A stretch of 64,000 nucleotides of DNA, taken from assembly GCF_001457815.1 (NCBI RefSeq), contig NZ_LN898221.1, positions 124,001-188,000 on the forward strand, given 5' to 3'. Below the pieces are notes generated by a model. The model was not told where the DNA came from and ran no database searches. It saw only the letters and a list, made by a program, of their open reading frames with translations. Below, in pieces: positions 7,962 to 15,603 of the stretch. A program made the position numbers and the translations under genes. The stretch is from Vitreoscilla massiliensis (GTDB lineage Bacteria; Pseudomonadota; Gammaproteobacteria; Burkholderiales; Neisseriaceae). How positions within the stretch are numbered: the first letter of the stretch is position 1; every line of letters starts with the position of its first letter.

Positions 7962-8305
7962 TTGTTAGGCTTCATCGGCTGAGCGATGGATTTCATATGG
8001 GTTAAGCTGACTTGTGCGTTACCTGATTTGTCGATGTAGGCTGATACAAAGATGGGTAAGCGCAACAAGTCACCTGATTGGAAGTTTTCATCTACAAACT
8101 GACAGGTTTCTGCACTGACACGGATGGATGTGCGACCGTCATTGTTGCGGGGTAAACCTGAACACTCTTCCAAATCCATGAAGTACATGGATTCTTTCTT
8201 TTCACCGTATTCATGACGGCGAAAGCCTGCGAATACACCAGTGGCCACCAACGGATGGCCGCCAGTACCTGCTGATTTTTGTTTGGGTTCATAAACTTGG
8301 CTCAT
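7958..8305 (-). CDS. Probable ssDNA-binding protein (gene V-like)
   Basis: A 115-residue soluble protein between Rep and the acidic protein, the usual slot for the filamentous phage single-stranded DNA-binding protein. The C-terminal half has a beta-rich pattern (GDLLRLPIFVSAYIDKSGNAQVSLTHM). I chose the ATG at 8305 (MSQVYEP), preceded by GAGAGG, over an upstream ATG that would overlap Rep deeply. It is not clearly related to the prophage 2 protein in the same slot. The function is inferred from position and size. Confidence 0.65.
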   Translation of the reverse strand: MSQVYEPKQKSAGTGGHPLVATGVFAGFRRHEYGEKKESMYFMDLEECSGLPRNNDGRTSIRVSAETCQFVDENFQSGDLLRLPIFVSAYIDKSGNAQVSLTHMKSIAQPMKPNK

Positions 8306-8316
8306 TTCGATACCTC

Positions 8317-9324
8317 TCATATTTCTTGTGATAAAACGATGTCGCGGCACTTGTAACCCCAAGAGCTGCCGACCATGAAACACATCATTTCGCTGTAATT
8401 GTCAGCGTTTAATGTGATTGTGTTGACCATGCCAAATGCTTGTTGCACGCGGTTCCATTGGTCTTGGTTCGTTTCGATGTAAGCTTGGAGCTTCTTGCGC
8501 CACAGTGTTGAGCCGTAGCTGAAGAAGGAGAAATTGCTGTTAGCCACTTTCCAGCTATGGCCTGAATCTTGGGAGCATTGGACGAGGCGAACGCCTTTGT
8601 CTTTTGCTATGCGTGATTGAACGTGTTTGCTGATGTATTTGCCGACGTACTTGGCAAGACGTGCAGAGCAGGTGCGAATCGGCAGTAATTCGTGACGGCC
8701 AAAGCCATATTTTTCCATCGAATCACGGAGCAATTTCCAAATCGCTTTTAAAGCCTTGTTTGCTGACTTGTAACGGCCGTAACGTGGCAATTTTTTGTTG
8801 TAAAACTGTTTGAAATCAAAGCCTGTCAGGATGTCTACTTTGCAATCTAAAATCAGGTGGTAATGAATACGGCCATTTTCTTGGCGTTCGTAACAGCGGA
8901 TGTAATCACCGAAATATTTGTGTAAGCAGTATTTGTAGAATGATTTGAAGCGTTTTTGGGCTTCTTTTGGGCATTGGATGTCATCGGCAAAAGTCAGGGT
9001 CAGGAAGCCAATGTTATTAATCGGGTAATAATTGCAAAACGCTTCTACATTCATCTCAAGTGCTGCGGTGGATTTCTTGCCTTGAGAGGACAATTCAAAC
9101 TTCTCAGATTCAACAATTGCACCTTCGGCGCAGTTGTTACTATTTTGACAAGGAACGTCCAAAACCTTGCGGTTTTGAACGTCTCCAGCAGCAGAATTGC
9201 GTGAATTTTGAACGCATGCAGAACACAAAGCACCTTCGGTCAACATGAATTTGAACGTGAAAACGCCACAGCCTTTGCACTGATGCTGTAACTTGAGCGG
9301 AACACCATGCATGAACTTAGCCAT
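8317..9324 (-). CDS. Rolling-circle replication initiator, HUH endonuclease
   Basis: A 335-residue Rep. Near the N-terminus two CxxC pairs (CKGC and CSAC) look like a zinc site. The HUH motif is GRIHYHLIL near residue 166, and the catalytic Tyr lies in KYVGKYISKH, with a Lys three residues after it, typical of REP/gpII-type nicking enzymes. It would nick the replicative form and start rolling-circle replication. The ATG at 9324 has a GAGGT site at good spacing; a longer form is possible. It overlaps the upstream membrane-protein gene by 8 bases. It is unrelated to the Rep_trans protein of prophage 2. Confidence 0.85.
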   Translation of the reverse strand: MAKFMHGVPLKLQHQCKGCGVFTFKFMLTEGALCSACVQNSRNSAAGDVQNRKVLDVPCQNSNNCAEGAIVESEKFELSSQGKKSTAALEMNVEAFCNYYPINNIGFLTLTFADDIQCPKEAQKRFKSFYKYCLHKYFGDYIRCYERQENGRIHYHLILDCKVDILTGFDFKQFYNKKLPRYGRYKSANKALKAIWKLLRDSMEKYGFGRHELLPIRTCSARLAKYVGKYISKHVQSRIAKDKGVRLVQCSQDSGHSWKVANSNFSFFSYGSTLWRKKLQAYIETNQDQWNRVQQAFGMVNTITLNADNYSEMMCFMVGSSWGYKCRDIVLSQEI

Positions 9325-9622
9325 GATGTACCTCACTGGATGCAGAAGCAGGGGCGGACTCGTCAGCTCGTCCATCCCCTTGCTTCTGTTCTGTTTTGTT
9401 TGATTGTTTTATGCGGCGTTTACGCTTTGGACGTGAATCAAAATCAATAAGAAATTTTGAGATTAGGAGGAACAAATAGCAGGCAAGCATGAGCATAACG
9501 CCCAAACTTAGACCCTCAGTAACACCTTTAACATAAGCAGAACTTACATCAGGGGATGCATTGGCAATAATTTCTTGGCAAAGTTGTAAAACTTCAGGCT
9601 GTGCAGTGATATTGGAATTCAT
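9317..9622 (-). CDS. Phage membrane protein with basic tail
   Basis: A 101-residue protein with one transmembrane segment (LSLGVMLMLACYLFLLISKFL), then a very basic stretch (RPKRKRRIKQ) and a hydrophilic Ser/Ala-rich end. Its ATG overlaps the stop of the preceding small gene (ATGA), which sets the start. No family recognised. The position before Rep suggests an early membrane protein. Confidence 0.6.
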   Translation of the reverse strand: MNSNITAQPEVLQLCQEIIANASPDVSSAYVKGVTEGLSLGVMLMLACYLFLLISKFLIDFDSRPKRKRRIKQSNKTEQKQGDGRADESAPASASSEVHHG

Positions 9623-9816
9623 ACCGCACTCCCCACACGAATCAGGGGCAAATTGTTCCAATGAGCAAAGAGGATGCAGCGGAATAGGAAATTGTATTGA
9701 CGAACTGGGGAGCGTTTACCACCATCGACAAGCGTCACAATGTATTTGCGGCTTGGAGTACGTGAAACCTCAAAATATGCGGTTTCAATATCAAACTCTG
9801 GTAATGGTCTTTGCAT
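9619..9816 (-). CDS. Conserved first gene of the phage operon
   Basis: A 65-residue protein starting MQRPLPEFDIETAYFEVSR. It is homologous to the first gene of prophage 2 (MHKPLPAHDKHTAYIEISK), with shared PLP, TAY and KRxPVR motifs. Both are the most upstream gene of the leftward or rightward operon, although the replication genes that follow are unrelated. The function is unknown; the conservation across two replication modules suggests a control or host take-over role. Confidence 0.68.
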   Translation of the reverse strand: MQRPLPEFDIETAYFEVSRTPSRKYIVTLVDGGKRSPVRQYNFLFRCILFAHWNNLPLIRVGSAV

Positions 9817-9898
9817 GTAAAACGCCCCTATGAATGAAATCACAGGGGCGTTTTCGCTTATGGATGCAGGTTTTTTAGCAAAATTTCAGCTAACACCT

Positions 9899-9908
9899 AA
9901 GATACTGT
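9899..9908 (+). repeat. Proposed right attachment repeat of prophage 1
   Basis: AAGATACTGT, the second copy of the repeat at 2578-2587. The three bases that follow (TCA) are also shared with the non-coding region at 3804-3814. Confidence 0.45.
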
Positions 9909-9950
9909 TCAAACTAATGATTTTGTCATGCCCGAGTGATGGGCAAAATA

Positions 9951-9992
9951 TAAGCGGCCTGTAAACCGATTATATGGGTTTACAGGCCGCTT
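9951..9992. terminator. Inverted pair of uptake-type repeats, probable terminator
   Basis: TAAGCGGCCTGTAAACC and its complement enclose 8 bases, just downstream of the NhaC-type gene on the minus strand. Confidence 0.8.
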
Positions 9993-10009
9993 AATGATTG
10001 AAACACAGC

Positions 10010-11407
10010 TTATTTGGCGATGGAGTCTGCCGTATCGGTCTTGCTGATGGTCAAACCGCTGAAACCAAACAGCAGCGTCAACAGCAAAGACAAATAACAG
10101 AAAAACGCAAACGGCAAATACGCCCACACCGACACATGCATGGTGTGGCTGATGAACACGCCGCATACGCTCCACGGCACCAAGGGATTGATGACCGTGC
10201 CCGCGTCTTCCAAGGTACGTGACAAATTGCGCGGATGCAGGTGCAAGCGTTGGTACACCGGTTTGAAGGTATTACCGGCCAGCAACAAACTCAAATACTG
10301 CTCACCAATCAACACATTCACGCCGACGGCGGTGGCGGCCACGGAGAAAGTCGCGCGCGCGGCATTGCGCAAAAAGTGTTGCATGCCAGCGAGCAAGGCC
10401 GGTATCACGCCCAAGGCAAACAGCAAACCACCCAAACTCAGCGCCAAAATCACCACGGTTTGCACGAAAAACATCGATTCCAAGCCACCGCGCGCCACCA
10501 AAGCATTGATGCTGCCCAAGTCTTGTTCCAATTTAAAGCCGCTGAAAAAATACTGCCCCAATTGCGCCATGCTGGGGCTGCTGTGCACATAGGTCACGGC
10601 GATGGCCACGACGATGGTGCAGAACATGGTCGGTATCGCGTCCATTTTCTTCAGCGCCAGCAACACCAATACCACAAACGGCAACAAGCTGTAGCCATGT
10701 ACCAAACCTGTCGCCTGCAATTGCTGTTGGTACATGTCTATGGCCGACACATCGGTGGCAACGCTGTGGCCAGACAAATACGCGTACAAACCCATGCTGA
10801 TGATAAAGGCGGGGATGGTGGTAAAGGCCATATTGCGGATGTGTTCAAACAAGTCTATGCCAACGATGGAAGCGGCAATGCCAGTGGTATCGGAAATGGG
10901 CGACATTTTGTCACCAAAAAACGCACCTGAAACAATCGCGCCGGCGGTAATGGCAGGATTGGCGCCAAACACATCGGTCATGCCCATAAAGGCCACGCCC
11001 AAAGTGGCGCAAGTGGTGAGGCTGGAGCCGATGGCAATGCCGATGATGGCAGTAATCACAAAAGCAACCAAGTAAAAATAATCCGGCGCAATCAGATTCA
11101 AACTGTACGACATCAAAGTCGGAATGGCGCCGCACATCATCAAGGCGCTGACCAACAAACCAATGAAGAAAAACAGGTAGATGGCGCCCATGCCACTGAA
11201 AACCGCATCGACCATGTGCGCTTGCATGTCGCGTATGCTGGCTTTGCGCACGCGGCCATAGCAGACCAAGGCCATGATGGCGACCAAAATCACCATTTGC
11301 GGCGTCCATTGCCACGCAATGATGCTGACGCTCATCAAGGCCACCACGGCAATGGCCACGGTGGCAGCTTCTTGTAAACTCGGTTGTATCAACGAGGGTT
11401 TAAACAC
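10010..11407 (-). CDS. NhaC-type Na+/H+ antiporter
   Basis: A 465-residue polytopic membrane protein of the NhaC family with about 11-12 membrane segments, a typical length. The family segment AGAIVSGAFFGDKMSPISDT, with conserved Asp residues, is present near residues 150-170. It would exchange cytoplasmic Na+ (possibly with an organic acid) for protons at the inner membrane. The gene is single, followed by a repeat-type terminator, and divergent from the 4-hydroxyphenylpyruvate dioxygenase gene across a 384-base gap. NhaC-family members can also be malate/lactate exchangers, so the substrate is not certain. Confidence 0.88.
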   Translation of the reverse strand: MFKPSLIQPSLQEAATVAIAVVALMSVSIIAWQWTPQMVILVAIMALVCYGRVRKASIRDMQAHMVDAVFSGMGAIYLFFFIGLLVSALMMCGAIPTLMSYSLNLIAPDYFYLVAFVITAIIGIAIGSSLTTCATLGVAFMGMTDVFGANPAITAGAIVSGAFFGDKMSPISDTTGIAASIVGIDLFEHIRNMAFTTIPAFIISMGLYAYLSGHSVATDVSAIDMYQQQLQATGLVHGYSLLPFVVLVLLALKKMDAIPTMFCTIVVAIAVTYVHSSPSMAQLGQYFFSGFKLEQDLGSINALVARGGLESMFFVQTVVILALSLGGLLFALGVIPALLAGMQHFLRNAARATFSVAATAVGVNVLIGEQYLSLLLAGNTFKPVYQRLHLHPRNLSRTLEDAGTVINPLVPWSVCGVFISHTMHVSVWAYLPFAFFCYLSLLLTLLFGFSGLTISKTDTADSIAK

Positions 11408-11791
11408 TGGCGCCTCGACTTTCTGGCGCAGCTAAGGCAGTCTTTGCCCACAAAAATGCTTCCATTACTGCTTTCTCAAACAAAAATATCATTAATTAAG
11501 ACACGTTAGCATTATTTTATCATTTAAACCGCTTAGCCACGCTGAATAATGGTTTTGACTCGATGTGAATTAAATTTGAAAATTGAAAAAAGTGTTGTTG
11601 GTGCTGGCGACAAGATGACAATAAAGTCTGTGAACACAATAAGATGCGATATTTTCACTTGCTAGAAACACCATATTTTAAATAATAAATTAACTATGAT
11701 TGTCTATTGTATTTTTATCAGGTAAATTGGTTTTTAATGGCGATACGGCCTAAAAACAATAAACCACAGACAACAGACAAAGGACTCACAA
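11408..11791. promoter_or_regulatory. Divergent promoter region, NhaC-type gene and hppD
   Basis: A 384-base, AT-rich gap between divergent genes must hold both promoters. A good ribosome binding site (AAAGGA) precedes the dioxygenase start. I see no operator that I can name. Confidence 0.5.
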
Positions 11792-12898
11792 ATGGGATTT
11801 GAAACTTGGGACAACCCCATGGGCACCAACGGCTTTGAATTCATTGAATACGCCGCTCCCGATCCGGTGGCCATGGGCAAGATTTTTGAGCAAATGGGTT
11901 TTAAAGCCATTGCCCGCCACCGCCACAAAAACATCACCTTATACCGCCAAGGCGAAATCAATTTCATCGTCAATGCCGAGCCGAACTCGTTTGCGCAGCG
12001 CTTTGCGCGTTTGCATGGGCCGTCGGTGTGTGCGATTGCGTTTCGCGTTGACAATGCGCAACAAGCGTATGAACGCGCCATCGAATTGGGTGCGTGGGGC
12101 GTGCCTTCTGGCAGCGGCCCGATGGAATTGAACATCCCTGCCATCAAAGGCATAGGAGATTCGCTGATTTACTTGGTCGACCGCTGGCGCGGCAAAGAAG
12201 TTGGCGGCATCGGTGACATCGACATTTACGACGTTGATTTTGTTTCCATCAATCCGGAAACCGCCGCACAAGACATCCACCACCAAGGGGCAGGGCTCGC
12301 TTACATCGACCATTTGACCCACAATGTGCACAAAGGGCGCATGGTGGAATGGGCAGAATTTTACGAGCGCTTGTTCAATTTCCGCGAAATCCGCTATTTC
12401 GACATCGAAGGCAAGGTCACCGGTGTGAAATCCAAGGCCATGACCTCGCCTTGCGGCAAGATCCGCATACCCATCAATGAAGAAGGCACGGCCGAAAAAG
12501 GCCAAATCCAAGAGTATTTGGACATGTACCACGGCGAGGGCATCCAACACATCGCCTTGGGCACGGCGGTGATTTACGATGCGGTCGAAGTCTTGCGCGA
12601 ACAAGGGGTGAAATTCCTGAGCACGCCCGATACTTATTATGAATTGCTGGACAAGCGTTTGCCGGGGCACGGCGAAGATGTGCCGCGCTTGCAGCACAAT
12701 AAAATTTTGCTCGATGGCGGCCCCGACAACGATTTGCTGTTGCAAATTTTCACCGTCAACCAATTGGGGCCGATTTTTTACGAAATCATCCAGCGCAAAG
12801 GCAATGATGGCTTTGGCGAGGGCAATTTCAAGGCCTTGTTTGAATCGATAGAGTTAGACCAAATGCGCCGTGGCGTGGTCAAGCAAGTGGATGAATAA
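11792..12898 (+). CDS. hppD: 4-Hydroxyphenylpyruvate dioxygenase
   Basis: A 368-residue iron(II) dioxygenase that converts 4-hydroxyphenylpyruvate to homogentisate in tyrosine catabolism. It has the two-domain vicinal oxygen chelate fold. The iron ligands fit the His in AYIDHLTHNV (near 174), the His in GIQHIALGT (near 252) and the Glu in FYEIIQRKG (near 330). The C-terminal gate helix sequence (GNFKALFESIELDQMRRG) is complete. It is single, with a repeat-type terminator after it. No homogentisate 1,2-dioxygenase lies in the window, so further breakdown must be encoded elsewhere, or homogentisate accumulates as pigment precursor. Confidence 0.95.
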   Translation: MGFETWDNPMGTNGFEFIEYAAPDPVAMGKIFEQMGFKAIARHRHKNITLYRQGEINFIVNAEPNSFAQRFARLHGPSVCAIAFRVDNAQQAYERAIELGAWGVPSGSGPMELNIPAIKGIGDSLIYLVDRWRGKEVGGIGDIDIYDVDFVSINPETAAQDIHHQGAGLAYIDHLTHNVHKGRMVEWAEFYERLFNFREIRYFDIEGKVTGVKSKAMTSPCGKIRIPINEEGTAEKGQIQEYLDMYHGEGIQHIALGTAVIYDAVEVLREQGVKFLSTPDTYYELLDKRLPGHGEDVPRLQHNKILLDGGPDNDLLLQIFTVNQLGPIFYEIIQRKGNDGFGEGNFKALFESIELDQMRRGVVKQVDE

Positions 12899-12952
12899 GC
12901 GTTAGAATAGCATCGCCAGTTTAAGCTGTATAACTGAGCGATTTAATATGAA

Positions 12953-12984
12953 AAAGCGGCCTGTAAATATTTACAGGCCGCTTT
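12953..12984. terminator. Inverted pair of uptake-type repeats, probable terminator
   Basis: A perfect palindrome built from AAAGCGGCCTGTAAAT and its complement, between convergent genes, so it could serve both strands. Confidence 0.8.
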
Positions 12985-13031
12985 CTTATCACTTAGCGCA
13001 TGCATCAAGGCAATACAATCCATCCCATGAT

Positions 13032-13760
13032 TTACGGTTGTGCACCAAAGTCCAATTTCAAATTGCGCATGTTTTTGCCAAAATACGCTTGCGGCTTGGA
13101 CGCGGGATAGCCCATGGCGCTTTCTTTGTTGCTGATGCACTGATTGACGTTTTGGTACAAGTCTTCCCACGTGCTGCTGTGCTCAAATTGGCTGATGATG
13201 CAGCCGTCCCAAAACGTGTATTCTTGGTCTTCTGAGCAGCCAAACGATGGCCTATCGGCGGCAGCGGCGGTGAGGATGATGCGGTTGTCGGCGTGCAGTG
13301 GTTGCACAAATTGCCCAGAGTAACAGGCGGATACCAACACCACCGTCGGCGCGCTGCCACAACTCCAGTTTAAGGCAGTGTTCAATTGCGATGGCGTCAG
13401 CTCGCCATCAATGGCGCGCTTCATGTACACACCATTGCCGTGTTTGCCGTGCGACGACACATAAAACAAACACGCGTCTTGCTTGGGGTTGATATTGAGC
13501 TGGCTAAAGCTGCGGCTTAAGCCCAGCAAAGACGCTTGGTCATCGCGTTGGTTTAAGGGATCGGGGAATTGCGAATTCAGATGGTGTTGGTTGTGTAAAG
13601 ACAGGCCTTTATTGGCCAATAAGCCGCCCAATACCACACGGCTGTTGTCAAAATTGTCTATGCTGTCGTCGCCACTGAGCATGATGGCGTGCCAAGCGGC
13701 TTGGCTGGTGGCGGGCACGAACGCACACACAGTGAGCAGGGCGGCAATGGCTGATTTCAT
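13032..13760 (-). CDS. Secreted C13/caspase-like cysteine peptidase
   Basis: A 242-residue protein with a signal peptide (residues 1-21, ending SQA). It carries the clan CD His-Cys pair: the His in FYVSSHGKHGNG near residue 103 and the Cys in VVLVSACYSGQF near residue 146. It resembles bacterial peptidase C13 (legumain-like) proteins, such as those that process or anchor surface proteins in other Proteobacteria. It would act in the periplasm. The gene stands alone between two repeat-type terminators, so neighbours give no clue to its substrate. A catalytically active peptidase is likely, but its specificity is unknown. Confidence 0.8.
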   Translation of the reverse strand: MKSAIAALLTVCAFVPATSQAAWHAIMLSGDDSIDNFDNSRVVLGGLLANKGLSLHNQHHLNSQFPDPLNQRDDQASLLGLSRSFSQLNINPKQDACLFYVSSHGKHGNGVYMKRAIDGELTPSQLNTALNWSCGSAPTVVLVSACYSGQFVQPLHADNRIILTAAAADRPSFGCSEDQEYTFWDGCIISQFEHSSTWEDLYQNVNQCISNKESAMGYPASKPQAYFGKNMRNLKLDFGAQP

Positions 13761-13828
13761 CTGGTTTTCCTCATGTTTTGTTCTGCATTTGGACTTAATG
13801 CTAACACAGCTTGCTCATATCCATAAAA

Positions 13829-13858
13829 ATGCGGCCTGTAAATGCTTACAGGCCGCTT
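13829..13858. terminator. Inverted pair of uptake-type repeats, probable terminator
   Basis: GCGGCCTGTAA and TTACAGGCCGC separated by 4 bases, between the sstT stop and the start of the peptidase gene on the minus strand. Confidence 0.78.
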
Positions 13859-13877
13859 ATTTGATCACAACAGGGGA

Positions 13878-15095
13878 TTACGCGCGTTCTTTGGCAGCGA
13901 TGTCGGCCGCAGCAGTAAACAACACGTCGGTAGACGAGTTCAATGCGGTTTCGGCTGAGTCTTGAATCACGCCGATGATGAAACCGATGGCCACCACTTG
14001 CATGGCGGTATTGGTGTCGATGTTAAACAGGCTGCACGCCAATGGAATCAGCAATAAAGAGCCACCGGCCACGCCAGAGGCGCCACAAGCACACACGGCC
14101 GATACCACGCACAACAACAAGGCCGAACCAAAATCAACAGGAATATTCAGCGTGTGCGCAGCAGCAAGAGTCAACACGCTGATGGTACAGGCCGCACCGG
14201 CCATATTGATGGTGGCACCCAAAGGAATCGATACCGAATAGGTTGCGTAATCCAAACCCAAGCGCTCAGCCAAATTCATGTTCACGGGGATATTGGCGGC
14301 AGATGAGCGGGTAAAGAACGCAGTGACGCCGCTTTCACGCAAACATTGCCACACCAAAGGAAACGGATTGCGGCGGATTTTCCACCACACGATGATGGGA
14401 TTGACCACAAACGCCACCACCAACATCGAGCCCAACAACACCGCCAACAAGCGCACATAGCCCATCAAGGCATCGACACCGGCGCTGGCCACAGTCGAAG
14501 CCACCAAGCCGAAGATGCCCAAAGGCGCAAACCGAATCACACATTTGATAATCCACGACACGCCATCAGACAAGTCGTTGACCACTTGGCGCGTGGTATT
14601 GCTGGCATGGCGCAAGGCAATGCCCAAACCAATGGCCCAAGCCAAAATACCGATAAAATTGGCATTGGCAATGGCTTTCACTGGATTGTCGACCACGCTC
14701 AACACCAAGGCTTTTAACACTTCGGCAACATTAGACGGCGGTGCGGTAGCGGCCTCGGCCGCTTGCACCAATGCCAACGGTGTAGGAAACAACAGACTGG
14801 CAATAACGGCGACAATGGCCGCGCCCAAAGTGCCGACCATGTACAACACCAAAATCGGTTTGATGTGGGTAGGCTGATTGCTGTCGTAATTGGAAATGGC
14901 GGCGGTGACCAAAATAAACACCAACACCGGTGCCACCGATTTCAAGGCGGTAATGAAGATTTGCCCCAAAATCTCAATATGGCCTGCCATGCTTGGCCAC
15001 AATAAGGCCACCAAAATACCGGCGATCAAGCCGATGAAGATTTGTACCACCAGACTGGTGCGGTTCAGTACGTTAAAAAAGTCATGCAGTTTCAT
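13878..15095 (-). CDS. sstT: Serine/threonine:Na+ symporter
   Basis: A 405-residue inner-membrane symporter of the DAACS (glutamate transporter) fold, which imports serine and threonine with Na+. It shows the family helical hairpin SSAANIPVNMNLAERLGLD with its Ser-rich tip, the SIPLGATINMAGAA segment and the C-terminal QDSAETALNSSTD motif typical of SstT. The length is standard. It is monocistronic, with a terminator after it and a 508-base gap before it. Confidence 0.94.
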   Translation of the reverse strand: MKLHDFFNVLNRTSLVVQIFIGLIAGILVALLWPSMAGHIEILGQIFITALKSVAPVLVFILVTAAISNYDSNQPTHIKPILVLYMVGTLGAAIVAVIASLLFPTPLALVQAAEAATAPPSNVAEVLKALVLSVVDNPVKAIANANFIGILAWAIGLGIALRHASNTTRQVVNDLSDGVSWIIKCVIRFAPLGIFGLVASTVASAGVDALMGYVRLLAVLLGSMLVVAFVVNPIIVWWKIRRNPFPLVWQCLRESGVTAFFTRSSAANIPVNMNLAERLGLDYATYSVSIPLGATINMAGAACTISVLTLAAAHTLNIPVDFGSALLLCVVSAVCACGASGVAGGSLLLIPLACSLFNIDTNTAMQVVAIGFIIGVIQDSAETALNSSTDVLFTAAADIAAKERA

Positions 15096-15350
15096 GTGTG
15101 TTCGATTATTGTGTAAATGTTAATTAACACAGATATTGTAACCGATTTACACCATGGTGTTGAGCAAGACAGTCTATTTTGCCATTAGCCATGGCATAAA
15201 ATAGACCAAAATATTTTATTGCTGCAATTTAAATTCATGGGTGTAGGAGTGCTGCCCTTGGGTATTGTGTGCGTTTGATAAATGTAGCGGCTTTGCGTAC
15301 TAACGAGGTTTTGAAGGTGTTTTGCTTAGCGCTGTGTTGCATCTGCTTAA

Positions 15351-15382
15351 GCTTACAGGCCGCATTTAAGCGGCCTGTAAAA
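15351..15382. repeat. Inverted uptake-repeat pair
   Basis: CTTACAGGCCGC then GCGGCCTGTAA with 6 bases between. No gene ends directly beside it, so a terminator role is less clear than for the other pairs. Confidence 0.7.
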
Positions 15383-15548
15383 GATATCTGCACAGAATTT
15401 CGTTTGATAGATGGTTAATACTCATACCATATTCATTGTCTCAATATATGCAGCGTCGCTTGGGGCAAGGGCAATTGCAGTCATCCCTTGTATGGCGTTG
15501 TGATGCTGAGTTTTTTATGGCTTTCCTTGGTCTGCATAACATAATCAG

Positions 15549-15578
15549 TTTACAGGCCGCACCTCAGCAGCCTGTAAA
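15549..15578. terminator. Inverted uptake-repeat pair with one variant arm
   Basis: TTTACAGGCCGC paired with GCAGCCTGTAAA. The second arm has A for G and is then one step closer to the Kingella-type uptake sequence. It follows the stop of the histidine kinase gene on the minus strand. Confidence 0.65.
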
Positions 15579-15603
15579 GGATTGCTAAGCCGATATAATC
15601 CGC

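Larger units (their letters stand above)
2584..9905 (-). mobile_element. Filamentous (inovirus) prophage 1 with IS110-family recombinase
   Basis: A 7.3-kb block of minus-strand genes in inovirus order: early small ORF, membrane protein, HUH Rep, probable ssDNA-binding protein, acidic protein, major coat protein, small membrane proteins, TspB-like minor coat protein, pVI-like protein, Zot-like assembly ATPase, a small membrane protein and an IS110-family recombinase. Neisseria Nf-type phages are known to integrate with their own IS110/Piv-type transposase, and the order here fits that. The limits are set by the AAGATACTGT direct repeats at 2578 and 9899. The block holds no copy of the chromosomal uptake repeat, consistent with foreign origin. 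Almost all genes overlap or abut their neighbours. Confidence 0.8.
15096..15603. promoter_or_regulatory. Long intergenic region with uptake-type repeats
   Basis: 508 bases upstream of sstT and downstream of the histidine kinase gene. It holds two inverted uptake-repeat pairs (15351-15382 and 15549-15578) and must hold the sstT promoter. No gene is seen. Confidence 0.55.

Noticed and set aside
10235..10930. Long open frame opposite the NhaC-type gene
   Set aside because: His- and Gln-rich antisense translation without a family; the membrane protein on the other strand is clearly real.
11939..12763. 274-codon open frame opposite the hydroxyphenylpyruvate dioxygenase gene
   Set aside because: Antisense shadow; the plus-strand frame has all conserved motifs.
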